A stretch of 64,000 nucleotides of DNA from Gautieria morchelliformis (Eukaryota; Basidiomycota; Agaricomycetes; Gomphales; Gomphaceae): contig WHVA01000171.1 in the NCBI GenBank assembly GCA_015179125.1, positions 143,001-207,000 of the forward strand, given 5' to 3'. Position 1 is the first letter of the stretch. Each line of letters opens with the position of its first letter. The notes under the pieces were generated by a model. It was not told the DNA's origin and made no database searches. It was given only the letters and a program-made list of their open reading frames with translations. This document shows, in pieces, positions 1-9,158 of the stretch. Both the position numbers and the translations under genes were made by a program.

Positions 1-44
1 AACCATGAGTGCTAAGTCTGGTATGGCAGCCGATAGTCACCTAC

Positions 45-1211
45 AATTCTTTGACAGTATGACCATCTCCGAGAAGAACATTTACCACTGTCCGAAGTGC
101 ACGTTCACATGCAGGGGATGGGGTAACGACACCTGTGGTTTGAAAATAACACATAGTTTGAGAAACGCCTGCTCAAACAAGAAACGAACTCACCATCATC
201 CCGTATAACGCCCCAAGTAAGTTTCTTGTCTGATAGCTTAATCTCTCTCCAAGGTATAGGATGGCACTGTTAGTATCGATGAACAAGCGACCTTGCCTAC
301 TGTAAATAATTAATTAGTTACCGTATGGTCGTACTCCCATGGTTTCATGGATACAATCGCTTTCCAAAAAGTCTCTAGATCCTCCAGTGTTCTCGTCATG
401 GGCGAACAAACTGGAGGCACTCCCTCCTGGCCGGGTATAGCACTTCGCACGTCTGTCTTTGGAAATCTCCCCGTAGATGATCTAATTGTGTAAATCCCCG
501 AAAAATGGGCCGGCACACGCACGGAGCCTGCGACGTCCGTGCCTATACCGACGCGGGAACCGCCAAAGGCAAGCAAGGCCGCCTCACCACCACTGGATCC
601 CCCAGCCGTGTGTGTTAGCACATGGGGGTTCCTCGTCACACCAAATAGAGCGGATTGAGACTCAAACGACAACAGTGTAATGGGGACTGTCGTTTTGACA
701 AATGGGACCGCACCAGCATCTCGGAGAAGTCTGACAAGGGCAGACTCTTTCTCCTGCGGCTTTCCAGTCCAAGATGAGTACGACAAGCTGGAGTCATAGC
801 CCTTGACGGCGGCAACGTCCTTTAAGGACACCGGAACACCAGCGAGAGGACCGGTTTTGTTGACAGACCGGGCCCAACCTTCAGCATCAGCAATCATGAT
901 CTCGGTGAGGCAATTGGTAACCTCATGAGCCTTGAGCGTCTTCTTGCCATAAGAACGGAGAACTTCAACAGGATCCCAAGTCCCAGACTGAACCTTCTGC
1001 ACGAGCTCAGAAATAGGCGTTCCCAGTGTAGTGATGTCAGACGCTGTGAGGGCTTGATGATAGATAGGAGGAAGGCTAGATATCCGCTGTGCACGCTCGC
1101 GCTGTTTCCGGTCGCTGTGCGTATAATTCGTAATTAGACATTGACAGGAACACTACGAGATACAAAGTAAACTGCTAGCCTTGCTTGGCGGTATCCCAGG
1201 AAGAAGGCCAT
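45..1211 (-). CDS. Amidase-signature family hydrolase, spliced, 3' part beyond the left edge
   Basis: Predicted amidase that hydrolyses a carboxamide bond; substrate unknown. Exons read on the minus strand: 1211-1180 (tentative), 1114-322, 266-194 and 132-45, with introns of 65, 55 and 61 nt; the last visible exon ends at a possible GT donor and the gene leaves the window. Roughly 328 residues are visible out of about 550-600 usual for fungal members. The Ser-cisSer-Lys triad is present: Lys in VSLKDVAAVKG, cis-Ser in GGSSGG, nucleophile Ser in GTDVAGSVRVP. After splicing, the 3' exons read HPIPWREIKL and DGVVTPSPACERAL, typical of fungal amidases. The first intron needs a GC donor (AAG|GCTAGC) to keep frame, so the start MAFFLGYRQA is less certain than the rest. 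An alternative is a 5' frameshift. The gene is divergent from the DUF7137-like gene. Confidence 0.85.
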
Positions 1212-1455
1212 ATCTGCGAACTGTCCGTAAAACAAACTATAGGAAGAAGTGAATATCTCAATGCACTTGCCGGAAGCGCGGCCACTCCCTTCGACGGGCC
1301 TTCGTCTTGATCTGCGTTGCTGGCGGGTCACAGTCACTTAGTGACGCATTGACTAAGGACGCACCTCCCACACACGACGACTTCGACGACCATCCTTTAG
1401 ACTTGCCTTTCTCCTTCCCTCGTTCAATCCCTCGGGTTGGGTGCTTAAAGAAAAA
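1212..1455. promoter_or_regulatory. Divergent intergenic region between amidase and DUF7137-like gene
   Basis: About 245 bp separate the two proposed start codons, so both promoters must lie here or overlap the first exons. The part nearest the plus-strand gene is pyrimidine-rich (about 1395-1435), as is common just upstream of fungal transcription starts. No clear TATA box was recognised. Confidence 0.35.
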
Positions 1456-2314
1456 ATGGGCATACCACCTCCCACTCCGACTCCTCAGGTCGTCCACCAG
1501 CTCCGGCCTCGTCAACAACAAGGGGGCGGTAACCAGCAGTCAGCCTCGAGCTCAAGCTCACAATCGAATGCGAACTCGCAGTCGGCGTCGAACTCGCAGT
1601 CGGGATCGAACTCGCAGTCGGCGTCGAACTCCCAAGCATCGAGTGCCACGACGACAGCCATCTCTATCCCCATAACAGCACCAGTGGGCGGCGTACAGTT
1701 CACGCAGCCACCCCAGACAGCCGCCGCGTCGTTCTACAAGATTGCACCCTCGCAGCTGATCACGTTTGGCTGGAATCTTACCAGCCTCTTTATTACCCCT
1801 TCCCAGCTGACCGTGTCTGCGTTCTGTTCGGCAAATGGGAACACCTATCCTGTTGGTCCGACAGATGGTGTTATCCCCGGGACTGCCACACAGGTGAGTC
1901 CGACGCAATCAAGTTAGAGGCACACGAGATGTTCTGACTACTGTAACAGGTCGTATGGGATCCGTATAGCTATCAAACAGCCCATCCACAGCAACCACTC
2001 ATAATAGCCTCGTACACGCTTCAAGTCATGGATGCCCACGGCTTGACGGGGATTCCTGCCCCAGGCCGGTTTGCTGCAAACTCTGAGATGACTTTCGCAC
2101 TCTATAAGCCGCAGACCTACACACCTCTTGCCAGTAAGTTACCAGCGCCTATTTTGTCGTCTCACATCATGACTCCTTCCGTGCTGCAGGTTGGACATGT
2201 AACGGTTGCTCTGGCGCATCGCTTTCAGCAGTGGCTCCTCCGGTCGTTATCTCCCTCATCGTCACATTCTTTGCCATGATGCTCGGCGGGTGGGGTGTAC
2301 TACGAAGACGATAG
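1456..2314 (+). CDS. DUF7137-like single-pass membrane protein
   Basis: Three exons, 1456-1893, 1950-2133 and 2190-2314, give a 248-residue protein; both introns (56 nt each) have GTGAGT/GTAAGT donors and CAG acceptors, and all phases agree. The N-terminus (residues about 20-70) is a low-complexity Gln/Ser/Asn stretch with SQSNSQSAS-type repeats. Residues about 75-210 contain GGVQFTQPPQTAAASFYKI, FGWNLTSL, YPVGPTDGVIPGTATQ, VVWDPYSYQ and YTLQVMDA, which I recognise from the fungal DUF7137 family. A hydrophobic segment (VVISLIVTFFAMMLGGWGVL) followed by RRR forms a C-terminal transmembrane anchor. The function is unknown; the Ser-rich ectodomain and C-terminal anchor suggest a cell-surface or secretory-pathway protein. 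No signal peptide is visible after ATG 1456, so an upstream first exon may be missing from this model. Confidence 0.8.
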
Positions 2315-2670
2315 ATCTTAGGTCTTCTCGGTTTCTCTCCAGCAACTTCCGCATCCCACTCTCCGAAACAACGGTCCATTGATGGGAAGAGGACTTTCTT
2401 CTATAGGCTTAGTATTTGTGGTGTTTACGCATGAGCTTGCTGTGCATGAGGTGTTGGACTCTCCCCTTGACATTCATTGCGTTATAACTTGGACTTCTAT
2501 CGTACCCATATTCCTATGCACTGCTACGTCCGCATCAGCATTATCATATACTTCCATACCCTCTTGAGTGCCTGCCTGCTTATGGCGGATGAACTATTGG
2601 TATCCTCCTTTTGGGGTAATGAAACATTCGAGCGTTGACACCAATTGATTGGATCTCTGTGCGCTTCTTA

Positions 2671-2758
2671 GTGCTGCTCAATTCTTAGTTCGGTTCGTTT
2701 GTGCAAAAGGTCGTTCGGTTTTTTTTTGCAACCAACCGAACTGTAAGAATTGAAGCAC
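2671..2758. repeat. Imperfect inverted repeat (fold-back) with TTCGG motifs
   Basis: Arms 2671-2693 and 2736-2758 are inverted copies of each other with few mismatches, and an inner pair GTTCGGTT/AACCGAAC adds to the stem. GTTCG-type words recur on both sides. The sequence lies in the gene-free stretch after the DUF7137-like gene and may be a small MITE remnant. Confidence 0.55.
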
Positions 2759-2881
2759 TCAGTTCGGTTCGGTTCGAACTGCTGTGCGGAGCTTTGGCGG
2801 AGCCTAGATTGACAAGTTTGACTTACGTAAACGTGCATACTGCACGCGAAGTCCTACCTGTAGAGGTCCCATCGCAAGTGT

Positions 2882-3043
2882 TGTGATTCGGAGTTCGAAT
2901 CACACCCGCGTCGTGACCAAGCGTCCGCCGAAGTCATGACGCGAATCGCACGAATCACAGTTTTGAGCCAGAAGTCTGCGTGAATCACGATCTGAGCCCC
3001 TGTGAATCACGGTTCAACGGAGCCTAATCACGAAAATAATCAC
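2882..3043. repeat. Cluster of GAATCAC words with a perfect 9-bp hairpin
   Basis: TGTGATTCG (2882-2890) and CGAATCACA (2896-2904) form a perfect stem with a 5-nt loop. GAATCAC or AATCAC then recurs about six times down to 3043. The hairpin resembles a tRNA T-arm but no acceptor or anticodon stem accompanies it. Confidence 0.45.
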
Positions 3044-3841
3044 AACTTTTACCCCCGTTTCCCAGACTTCTGAACATTTTAGGTGTGCCCATGCTACCGG
3101 CGTCAATACTTGCGTCGAACAACTTGTAATTACAATACTTCGTGCTACTCTTCTCGAGGGGGAGCACTACTGAGGCTTTGATAACCTGCTGTAATTATTT
3201 TCATAACACACTAAATACATAACTAACTGGGAACATCGGACTGTGTCTGCTCGACTGAAGCTGCTTCTACGGTACCATCACTGTCCGCCATCATTTTCCC
3301 TTTTTTCACCTGTAGATATGTCACAAAAAACTTTGGCAGTGTGTCATTACCGCACATTTCATCCAGCGTTGCAATGGCTTCAGTGGTTGACTTCCCCTGC
3401 TCAATCTCCAGCTGTATTCTGTTGACGATGGCGATGAACTGATGCCATTTTTACACACCTGTACAGTGGACGGTGCAGCATGAGGATCGGGTGACAGAAG
3501 GTATACGTCAATCCATGACCGTGACTGACCATATTAGGATATATATTTCACTTACATTGGTGTCGCCAGTGGGCCACCAGCGCTGGTGGCTACCCTTCTT
3601 CGTCCCTACCCACCCATGGGCAACCCCTTGCCTTTACACTCTGACTTCAGGTGCGCAATATGGCTAATAGGATATCTAAGTGCTAGCAAGTGGTTGAGAT
3701 GAGCATGACTTACCTGTTGCTCCTAGCTTTCTGCTGTCGTGCACCGGCCGCATGACTTGTTGTAGTAACCTCTGAAACTTCTGTCAGTTTGATATGTCAC
3801 ACTTTAGATGTAGAGGGACATAGGTAGACATACGCTTTCAG
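3044..3841. other. No confident gene; possible minus-strand exon remnants
   Basis: No convincing open gene. On the minus strand short coherent stretches are flanked by splice-like sites (for example 3441-3310, reading IVNRIQLEIEQGKSTTEAIA, and about 3790-3725). They continue in the direction of the exon-like repeats at 3842-5267, so they may be the 3' part of the same decayed gene. Confidence 0.3.
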
Positions 3842-4118
3842 TAACTCCTCGTTCGTGTCTGCTGGCTGGCTCCTTTAGCATCAGATTTTCCTACCAAACG
3901 CCGGATTTCATCAAGAGAGGCTGTGACAGAGATATGATTAGTTTCTGTCCACTGTACTGTGAGATAGTGTACTGTGAGATAGATAGCGGCGTAGCGATGA
4001 GCAGCAACACAAACTGGTGTGCAGCATGTCGCAAACTGTTGCGCAGCGTGTCAAAAATTAGAAGCTCACCTCGCTGAGCCTGAACCTTTGATGCATTGGT
4101 TGCCGGGCAGTCTACTTC
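3842..4118. repeat. 270-bp direct repeat, left copy, containing two exon-like segments
   Basis: Near-identical to 4999-5267 in the same orientation. On the minus strand each copy reads an exon (EVDCPAT-ASKVQAQR), a GTGAGC...TCACAG intron of about 130 nt, and a second exon (SLDEIRRL-GKSDA-GASQQ). The copies differ by point changes and a small indel near the repeated ACTGTGAGAT. Confidence 0.8.
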
Positions 4119-4998
4119 ACCCGCGCGCCCGCCGCCGACGGTGCCGCTGCGGTCGCGGGCGTGGATGGCGGCGGGGACGGGGGCGGCGCGGGTGGGGGTG
4201 CTGCCGCCGTGCGGGGTCTCCGTGGGGGAGGTGTCGTTCGAGGTGTCACTGGAGCGCAGGGCGCGCGTGGAGGCGGCGTCCTGGTCCTGGTCCAGGTCCT
4301 GCTCCCCGTCGCGCATCTCCTCGTCCTGCGAGGACAGCGCCAGCGTCAGCGGGGTGGCACACGAAAAGCGAAGACAACGCAACACACCTGGTCCTGGTCC
4401 TGGTCCTGTCCGCGGCGCATGCCTGCAACCTGGCGATGCAGCGCCCTTGCGAGCTCCTCCGCCTGCACTGCCTGCACCTCCCGCTGGCGCACATCCGCCA
4501 GCGCCATCCTCCTTGCATGCCGCTGCTTGCGCGTCTCCCGTGGCATCCCGCTTGCGCTTGCGCTCGGCGCAACCGCGAAGCCCTTGCTCGCGAGCCACGC
4601 CTCGAGCATGCACCCCACGACGTCCAGCGTGCCTGCCTGCACGATGCGCGCGGGGATCGGCTCCGAGCCGCGCACACCGACGTTGACGATGCACTGCAAC
4701 GTGGGGCTGAAGCGGTACGTGGCCATGCAGTCGAAGGGGCGCTTCGGGTCGGGCGGCGCGGGGGGAGGGAGGGGCGTGTGCGTGTGCGGACGCGGCGGCG
4801 GGAGGAGCCCGTAGAACTGGGCGGCGGACTCGGGCGAGGGCGGGTGCGCGCAGAAGTCGTGGAGGAGGCGCTCGAGCCCGCCGTCCATGGTGAGGATCTC
4901 GCGGATGCACGGGGAGGTCGACGTGAGGTGCGTGAACAGCAGGAGGGGCGACATCGTGTCGAGCGCTGTTATCAAGTTTGCAAGTTTGCAAGTGGGAA
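4119..4998 (-). pseudogene. GC-rich captured host-gene fragment between direct repeats
   Basis: An insert far richer in GC than its surroundings. On the minus strand it opens after an acceptor-like TTGATAACAG (about 4975) and reads LDTMSPLLLFTHLTSTSPC, REILTMDGGLERL, FYGLLPPPRP, YRFSPTLQCIVNVGVRGSEP and GTLDVVGCMLEAWLASKGFA. There follows a basic helical stretch, an intron at about 4389-4332 (GTGTGT...TCGCAG) and an acidic exon. That exon is cut off at 4118, where the reading frame runs into the left 270-bp repeat. I recall similar conserved basidiomycete proteins but cannot name a function. Both the start exon and the 3' end are missing, so this is a fragment. GC content and codon use unlike the neighbours suggest it was moved here from a host gene. 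Confidence 0.6.
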
Positions 4999-5267
4999 TA
5001 ACTCCTCGTTCGTGTCTGCTGGCTGGCTCCGTTAGCGTCAGATTTTCCTATCAAACGCCGGATTTCATCAAGAGAGGCTGTGACAGAGATATGATTAGTT
5101 TCTGTCCACTGTACTGTGAGATGAGATAGATAGTGGCGTAGCGATGAGCAGCAACACAAACTGGTGTGCAGCGTGTCGCAAACTGTTGCGCAGCGTGTCA
5201 CAAAAATTAGAAGCTCACCTCGCTGAGCCTGAACCTTTGATGCATCGGTTGCTGGGCAGTCTACTTC
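4999..5267. repeat. 270-bp direct repeat, right copy
   Basis: Partner of 3842-4118. This copy carries an ATG at 5270 immediately before EVDCPATDASKVQAQR on the minus strand, so it may hold the original 5' end of the decayed minus-strand gene, with the left copy being the duplicate. The function of the encoded piece is unknown. Confidence 0.75.
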
Positions 5268-5493
5268 CATAGCGCAGTACAGTGCTCAACTCACACCAGC
5301 TGCCTGTGTTTGAGGGTGAAGAGAGCTAATGGCGGTGTCTGATGGTTTGATTTTTGCTTCCGCTGCACGAAAAACTTGGCAGCATAGAATCCGACGTTAT
5401 GGAAAGTCACACGCTCAGTGTGATTTGCTCTGTCGGTCACGGCCCCACTTGTATGATTTCCCTTTATTGACTTGTGATAGGGTTTGTAGATCT

Positions 5494-5573
5494 CTGAGGA
5501 TACCCACTACACAGGCAAGTCCCCATGTATCTATTGTTGGTAGAGTTATAAACTGAGGATACCCACTACACAG
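5494..5573. repeat. Perfect 21-bp direct repeat, 38 bp apart
   Basis: Positions 5494-5514 and 5553-5573 are identical (CTGAGGATACCCACTACACA plus G). The right copy overlaps the truncated 3' end of the DDE transposase pseudogene, so the repeat may mark the breakpoint that removed its C-terminus. Confidence 0.7.
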
Positions 5574-7567
5574 TTGGTCATTGTCCTAGTATCGGCTCTT
5601 ATCTCCTTGAGTATCTTTGGTTGTGGCTTCATCATTAGTGTTGCCCTCACAGCATCTGGGGGCAGCGCTGCATGTGCAGATGACTGATCAAATATAAAAA
5701 GGGCTTGACAGCCAGGGTGTGCCACTTCGAATGTTGGAATTGCTGAAGATTTCACTTGCTTAATGAGTTGAGCACAATCCCAGTATGGATCTGCATTTGA
5801 ACCGGGAAAGATGACCTTGCGTGCACTGGAGGAAATGCTGCCGTCATCATTGAAAGAAACCAACCGTCCATTCACCTCCTCTATGAAGTCCGAGATGTGA
5901 ATCAGCCGACCATTTCCTTTTTTCTGGAGGATTTGTTCACCCTTCTGTAGCCTGACATGGTTGATTAGATTCAAGTATAAGAATTAAATATACATACATA
6001 CCAGGTAGAACCTTTGAAGTCCTTTTGTTGACAGCAGCTCTCATCGTGAAACTCAGCAATGAGAAGCCTTTCACCTGGCTGAAGTTTGGGTTCAACTCGC
6101 TTCAGCTCAGGCCCCTCAAATTTAATCATCCATTGTTCATATTTCTCCATCATTGGGAGAAAAACCTCATTCCGATACTTGACAATGTCAGCCATCTCAT
6201 GGCCATCCATATACACCCTTTTTTCGCAAGATGGTGCATGTCCAGCCAAGCTTCACCAACCACCTCCATGCAGTCCTCTCGCAGAGTGGTTTCTTCAAGG
6301 TAATATTCAGGGAGGGGAGAATCTGTGAGTTGAGGGCATGACAGAAGAGCTGAGGGGTGATTGAGCCAATGCGCTGGTCTGTAAGCCATGTTCTTGCCGC
6401 AATTTTGACAGCCTCATCTTTTAATAGAGACCGTGAGTTCTTGCTGCCACCCCTGGATTCAATAGGGAGCTGCTCAAATACTTGATAATGGCGTGCAAGA
6501 CCTCTGATATGGCGTGCAAAATGTTCGCTGGATCCACCCTGCTTTTCATGCCACTGTGCTGCAACCTCCCTGCTTGAAGTGATCCAGCCATGACCCTTCA
6601 ACCGAAGTGTGGCAAAATTATGAAGGATCATTAGCTGGTTGATGTCCTTCAGTGGCATATGTGCATGCTTTTTTTTCAAATCATCTTTGACTTGATCTCG
6701 CAAGTCCTTCCAGCCACGAATATTCACCAATGGCCTCACCATGTCCGTAACCTCATCTTCCCATGGCTCTTCTTCTCCAGCTGTGTCCCCTTCACCTCCT
6801 TCTCCACCAGCGTCCCCTCCTTCTTCAGCCTCACCATCACTGCCACTTCCATCCTCCGTGCTTCTCTGCTTCTCTCCTTTCGCTTTCGAGACATTGCAAT
6901 AGGAGTAAGTCTTCAAAGGAAAGTGGTGGAGGAGTAAGGGACTCTTGGTGAATCTGGATAGGAGCCGTGGCAGGTGCTTCAGAGCGGTCCACAACAGGCA
7001 GGCACGTCACATAAGTATCAAGAGTTTGCTGACCCTCTAACATGGAATGATAACAACACCGAGTGCGTTCTGATTTACTGCCGACATCTGGGCCTTTGAC
7101 ATATTGTTTGGGATGAGCTGCGCAACAGAGGTTGGTCTATTTTTGAGTGCAGCAGAAACTTATAACTCACCTTTTTTATCCATTAATCGCTTGATCCTCT
7201 TTCTCTTCGACGCTTCTGGCATCCAATCCTCATCACTCGGATCATCTCCATTTGCCACGGCAAATTTCAGGAGTCTCGCATGCAAAACATGCTCCTCCTC
7301 CCCCAAACCCAGCCATCCAGTGTCAGAATCCACTGACCTGTCGTCTTCGTTGTTTGAATCCTCTGATTCCTCCCAGTTCAGCCGCAAACTGTCGTTCTGG
7401 TGAGGTTCCCAGGCTGGGTCATCTTCCTCTGTGCTGCTGGGATCAGTAGAAAGAGCTGCTGCTGAATGAAGCAGGGACACCTGGGAGGGTGCATCCACAG
7501 GTGAGACAAAATGCTGGGCTTGGTTTCGAAGCCCAGTGATATTACGCATTTGTCTCTTGCCTCGCAT
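5546..7567 (-). pseudogene. Basidiomycete DDE-type transposase-like gene, C-terminus lost
   Basis: Minus-strand multi-exon remnant starting at ATG 7567. Exon 1 (7567-about 7171) is acidic. After a GTGAGT intron, exon 2 reads KGPDVGSKSERT and LEGQQTLDTYV, then an acidic linker. Next come SWKDLRDQ-like GWKDLRDQVKDDL, NQLMILHNFATLRLKG, LARHYQVFEQLP, SLLKDEAVKIAARTWL, PLCERTAWRWLVKLGW and VYMDGHEMADIVKYRNEVFL. The first catalytic Asp is in EFHDESC, the second in ALFIFDQSSAHA. The region with the third acidic residue (usually near NPIE) is missing; the frame ends at 5546 inside a 21-bp repeat. There is a +1 change in a poly-A run near 6225 and further frame breaks near 6870. The family is common in basidiomycetes and is presumed to be an IS630/Tc1-like integrase fold. 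This copy cannot be active. Confidence 0.75.
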
Positions 7568-8315
7568 GCGTCAAGCTGGCCAAATCACGTGAGTATGTTA
7601 AGTAATATTAAAATAATTATTTTGCCTGCATCCGTCATGGAAATTTTTTAATTTCTTCAGAATTAGATTCAGCTTGAAGAAAGCTATCGATTCCGCTGTT
7701 TTCTATATTTTTAGCTATTTTTTTGGTGTCCGGCCAAATTTTGAAGGGCCAAATTTTCAAATAGCACATTCTGAAGAATCGGCTCGTGGAAACCTGCCCT
7801 TAGGGACCTCTATCTAGGCTTAAAAACGATATTCTAACGCAGGTGGGGTGCCCATAACTGGTTGGTTTTTTTAGTGGACTTTGGTTGTCCGCGACTGTAG
7901 ATATGCCCACCACGAGGCGACCGCTGCGCTCTGTTTTGCGCGCAGCGGTTCCGGTTGCCGAGGTGCCTGGATAGCCGGCCCGGTCTAAACTCCGACAGCT
8001 CCGCTTGAAGTCCAGATATGAGGGAGAGTTCTCAGATTTTTGTCAAATTAGGACAAAGTAATCAGATAGACATGAAGCTATGGTCCTAAGGAACCAATTG
8101 CACCACTTTATTTCACTTGAAAAAAAATTTCCTGGGACGAGATCCAATCCGCGTCTCCCCTATGACCGAGTTGTCGGTTTCCTGATGACTTACAAGCCTC
8201 ATTTGTATGCATCGCCCGTGGAAGCCACTGTGTGTGAATCTGGCGGGCTATGGCTTCCATCGCGTATTGTATAAAGCCGGGTCAAGGAAGGATAGGAATG
8301 TAAGTGCTCAACACC
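7568..8315. other. Gene-free interval
   Basis: No coherent coding frame, repeat pair or RNA gene was recognised. The left part is AT-rich; the stretch about 7900-8000 is GC-rich. It may contain the 5' untranslated region and promoter of the gene at 8316. Confidence 0.4.
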
Positions 8316-9158
8316 ATGGTTGAGCCTGTGTCGATGGCAGGCACGTTGTCGATGGCCTGGATGTGCTCTGTCTCTATGCTAATTCGAATCCTTTCAGCAA
8401 CGATTATTACGGTTCTGAACCTCACGAACGTGGCTGTTCAGGCATGCTGCAATCTTCGAAATGCGTCCAACGACAAGGCCGGGATCATTCAGCAGCTCTC
8501 GGTGCTAGAATGCTTGCTTAATGGTATTCTGCAAACGATGGCAGACCCCCCCGTTCCATTACCGATCATGGAGCAGCTGCTGCAGCAAGATTTGCCTTCG
8601 CGTGTAAGAGATCTTCGACATCTCAAGAAGAAATTAGAAACGCCTGGTGGACGTACGGCTCGCCTGCTTGCCTCTCTCTGCTGGACACTTCGGGAAGGCA
8701 GCGAGGTTAAAAAGACTCTCTGTGATTTGAGAGCTTTCCAGAGTATGCTCTGTACTGCTATGGCCGCAGATAATCTGTATGTTTCTCCATCCAGCTTCAA
8801 TCCAATCCTGATCAGCATGGCAGTAATATGACGATGAAGCATATCAAATCCCAGGTGAAGGCCGCCCGGGGTATGTTTCACAGTATATTTCACTCGTGTC
8901 TGCTCGTACTCACATATGGTTATCTACATCAGGAACATGTACAGTCAACCATGCGAGAGCGTCCGATGACAAATTCATATACCTCCCAGTACAGGCCGCC
9001 CGGGGTATGTTTCACAGTATATTGTACTCGTGTCTGCTCATACTCACATATGGTTACCTACATCAGGAATAGATTGGACAGTGGAAGAGTCCGATGACAA
9101 AGACATATGCCTCCCAGTACGGCTCTCTTTTGCGCGATTCGATGTGCGATTGTCCTGA
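8316..9158 (+). CDS. Short protein resembling a fungal STAND/NLR N-terminal helical domain, with a duplicated exon
   Basis: Modelled as exons 8316-8776, 8824-8870, 8933-9004 and 9067-9158 (223 residues), introns 47, 62 and 62 nt with GTATGT donors, all phases consistent. Exon 1 encodes a hydrophobic start and then helices reading IIQQLSVLECLLNGILQTM, LPSRVRDLRHLKKKLETPGG and SEVKKTLCDLRAFQSMLCTA. This pattern resembles the N-terminal domain placed before NACHT or kinase modules in fungal NLR-like proteins. No P-loop or repeats follow, so the gene is either a stand-alone adaptor-like protein or a truncated NLR. Exons 3 and 4 derive from a tandem duplication (see 8859-9120). A further frame, 9107-9298, stays open past the TGA at 9156 and could belong to an alternative transcript. 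Confidence 0.45.
8859..9120 (+). repeat. Tandem duplication of an exon-intron unit
   Basis: Units 8859-8992 (134 bp) and 8993-9120 (128 bp) share GGCCGCCCGGGGTATGTTTC, the whole 62-nt intron and the exon ending ATACCTCCCAGTAC. The duplicated exon (8933-9004) is 72 nt and flanked by phase-1 introns, so the duplication keeps the reading frame. Confidence 0.85.

Noticed and set aside
2880-2905. tRNA gene suggested by the GTTCGAATC-like hairpin
   Set aside because: No acceptor, D or anticodon arms at the required spacing; the GAATCAC word is repeated nearby, so it is a repeat.
4019-5035. 338-codon plus-strand ORF
   Set aside because: Arg/Cys/Gly-rich shadow of the GC-rich minus-strand fragment; no domain and no start context.
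3891-5270. 459-codon minus-strand ORF across the repeats and GC-rich insert
   Set aside because: It crosses two copies of a repeat, two apparent introns and the capture junctions; its reading through the GC-rich part is a different frame from the conserved-looking one.
8489-8893. 134-codon minus-strand ORF over the NLR-like gene
   Set aside because: The opposite strand has the helical domain pattern and consistent introns; this is a shadow frame.
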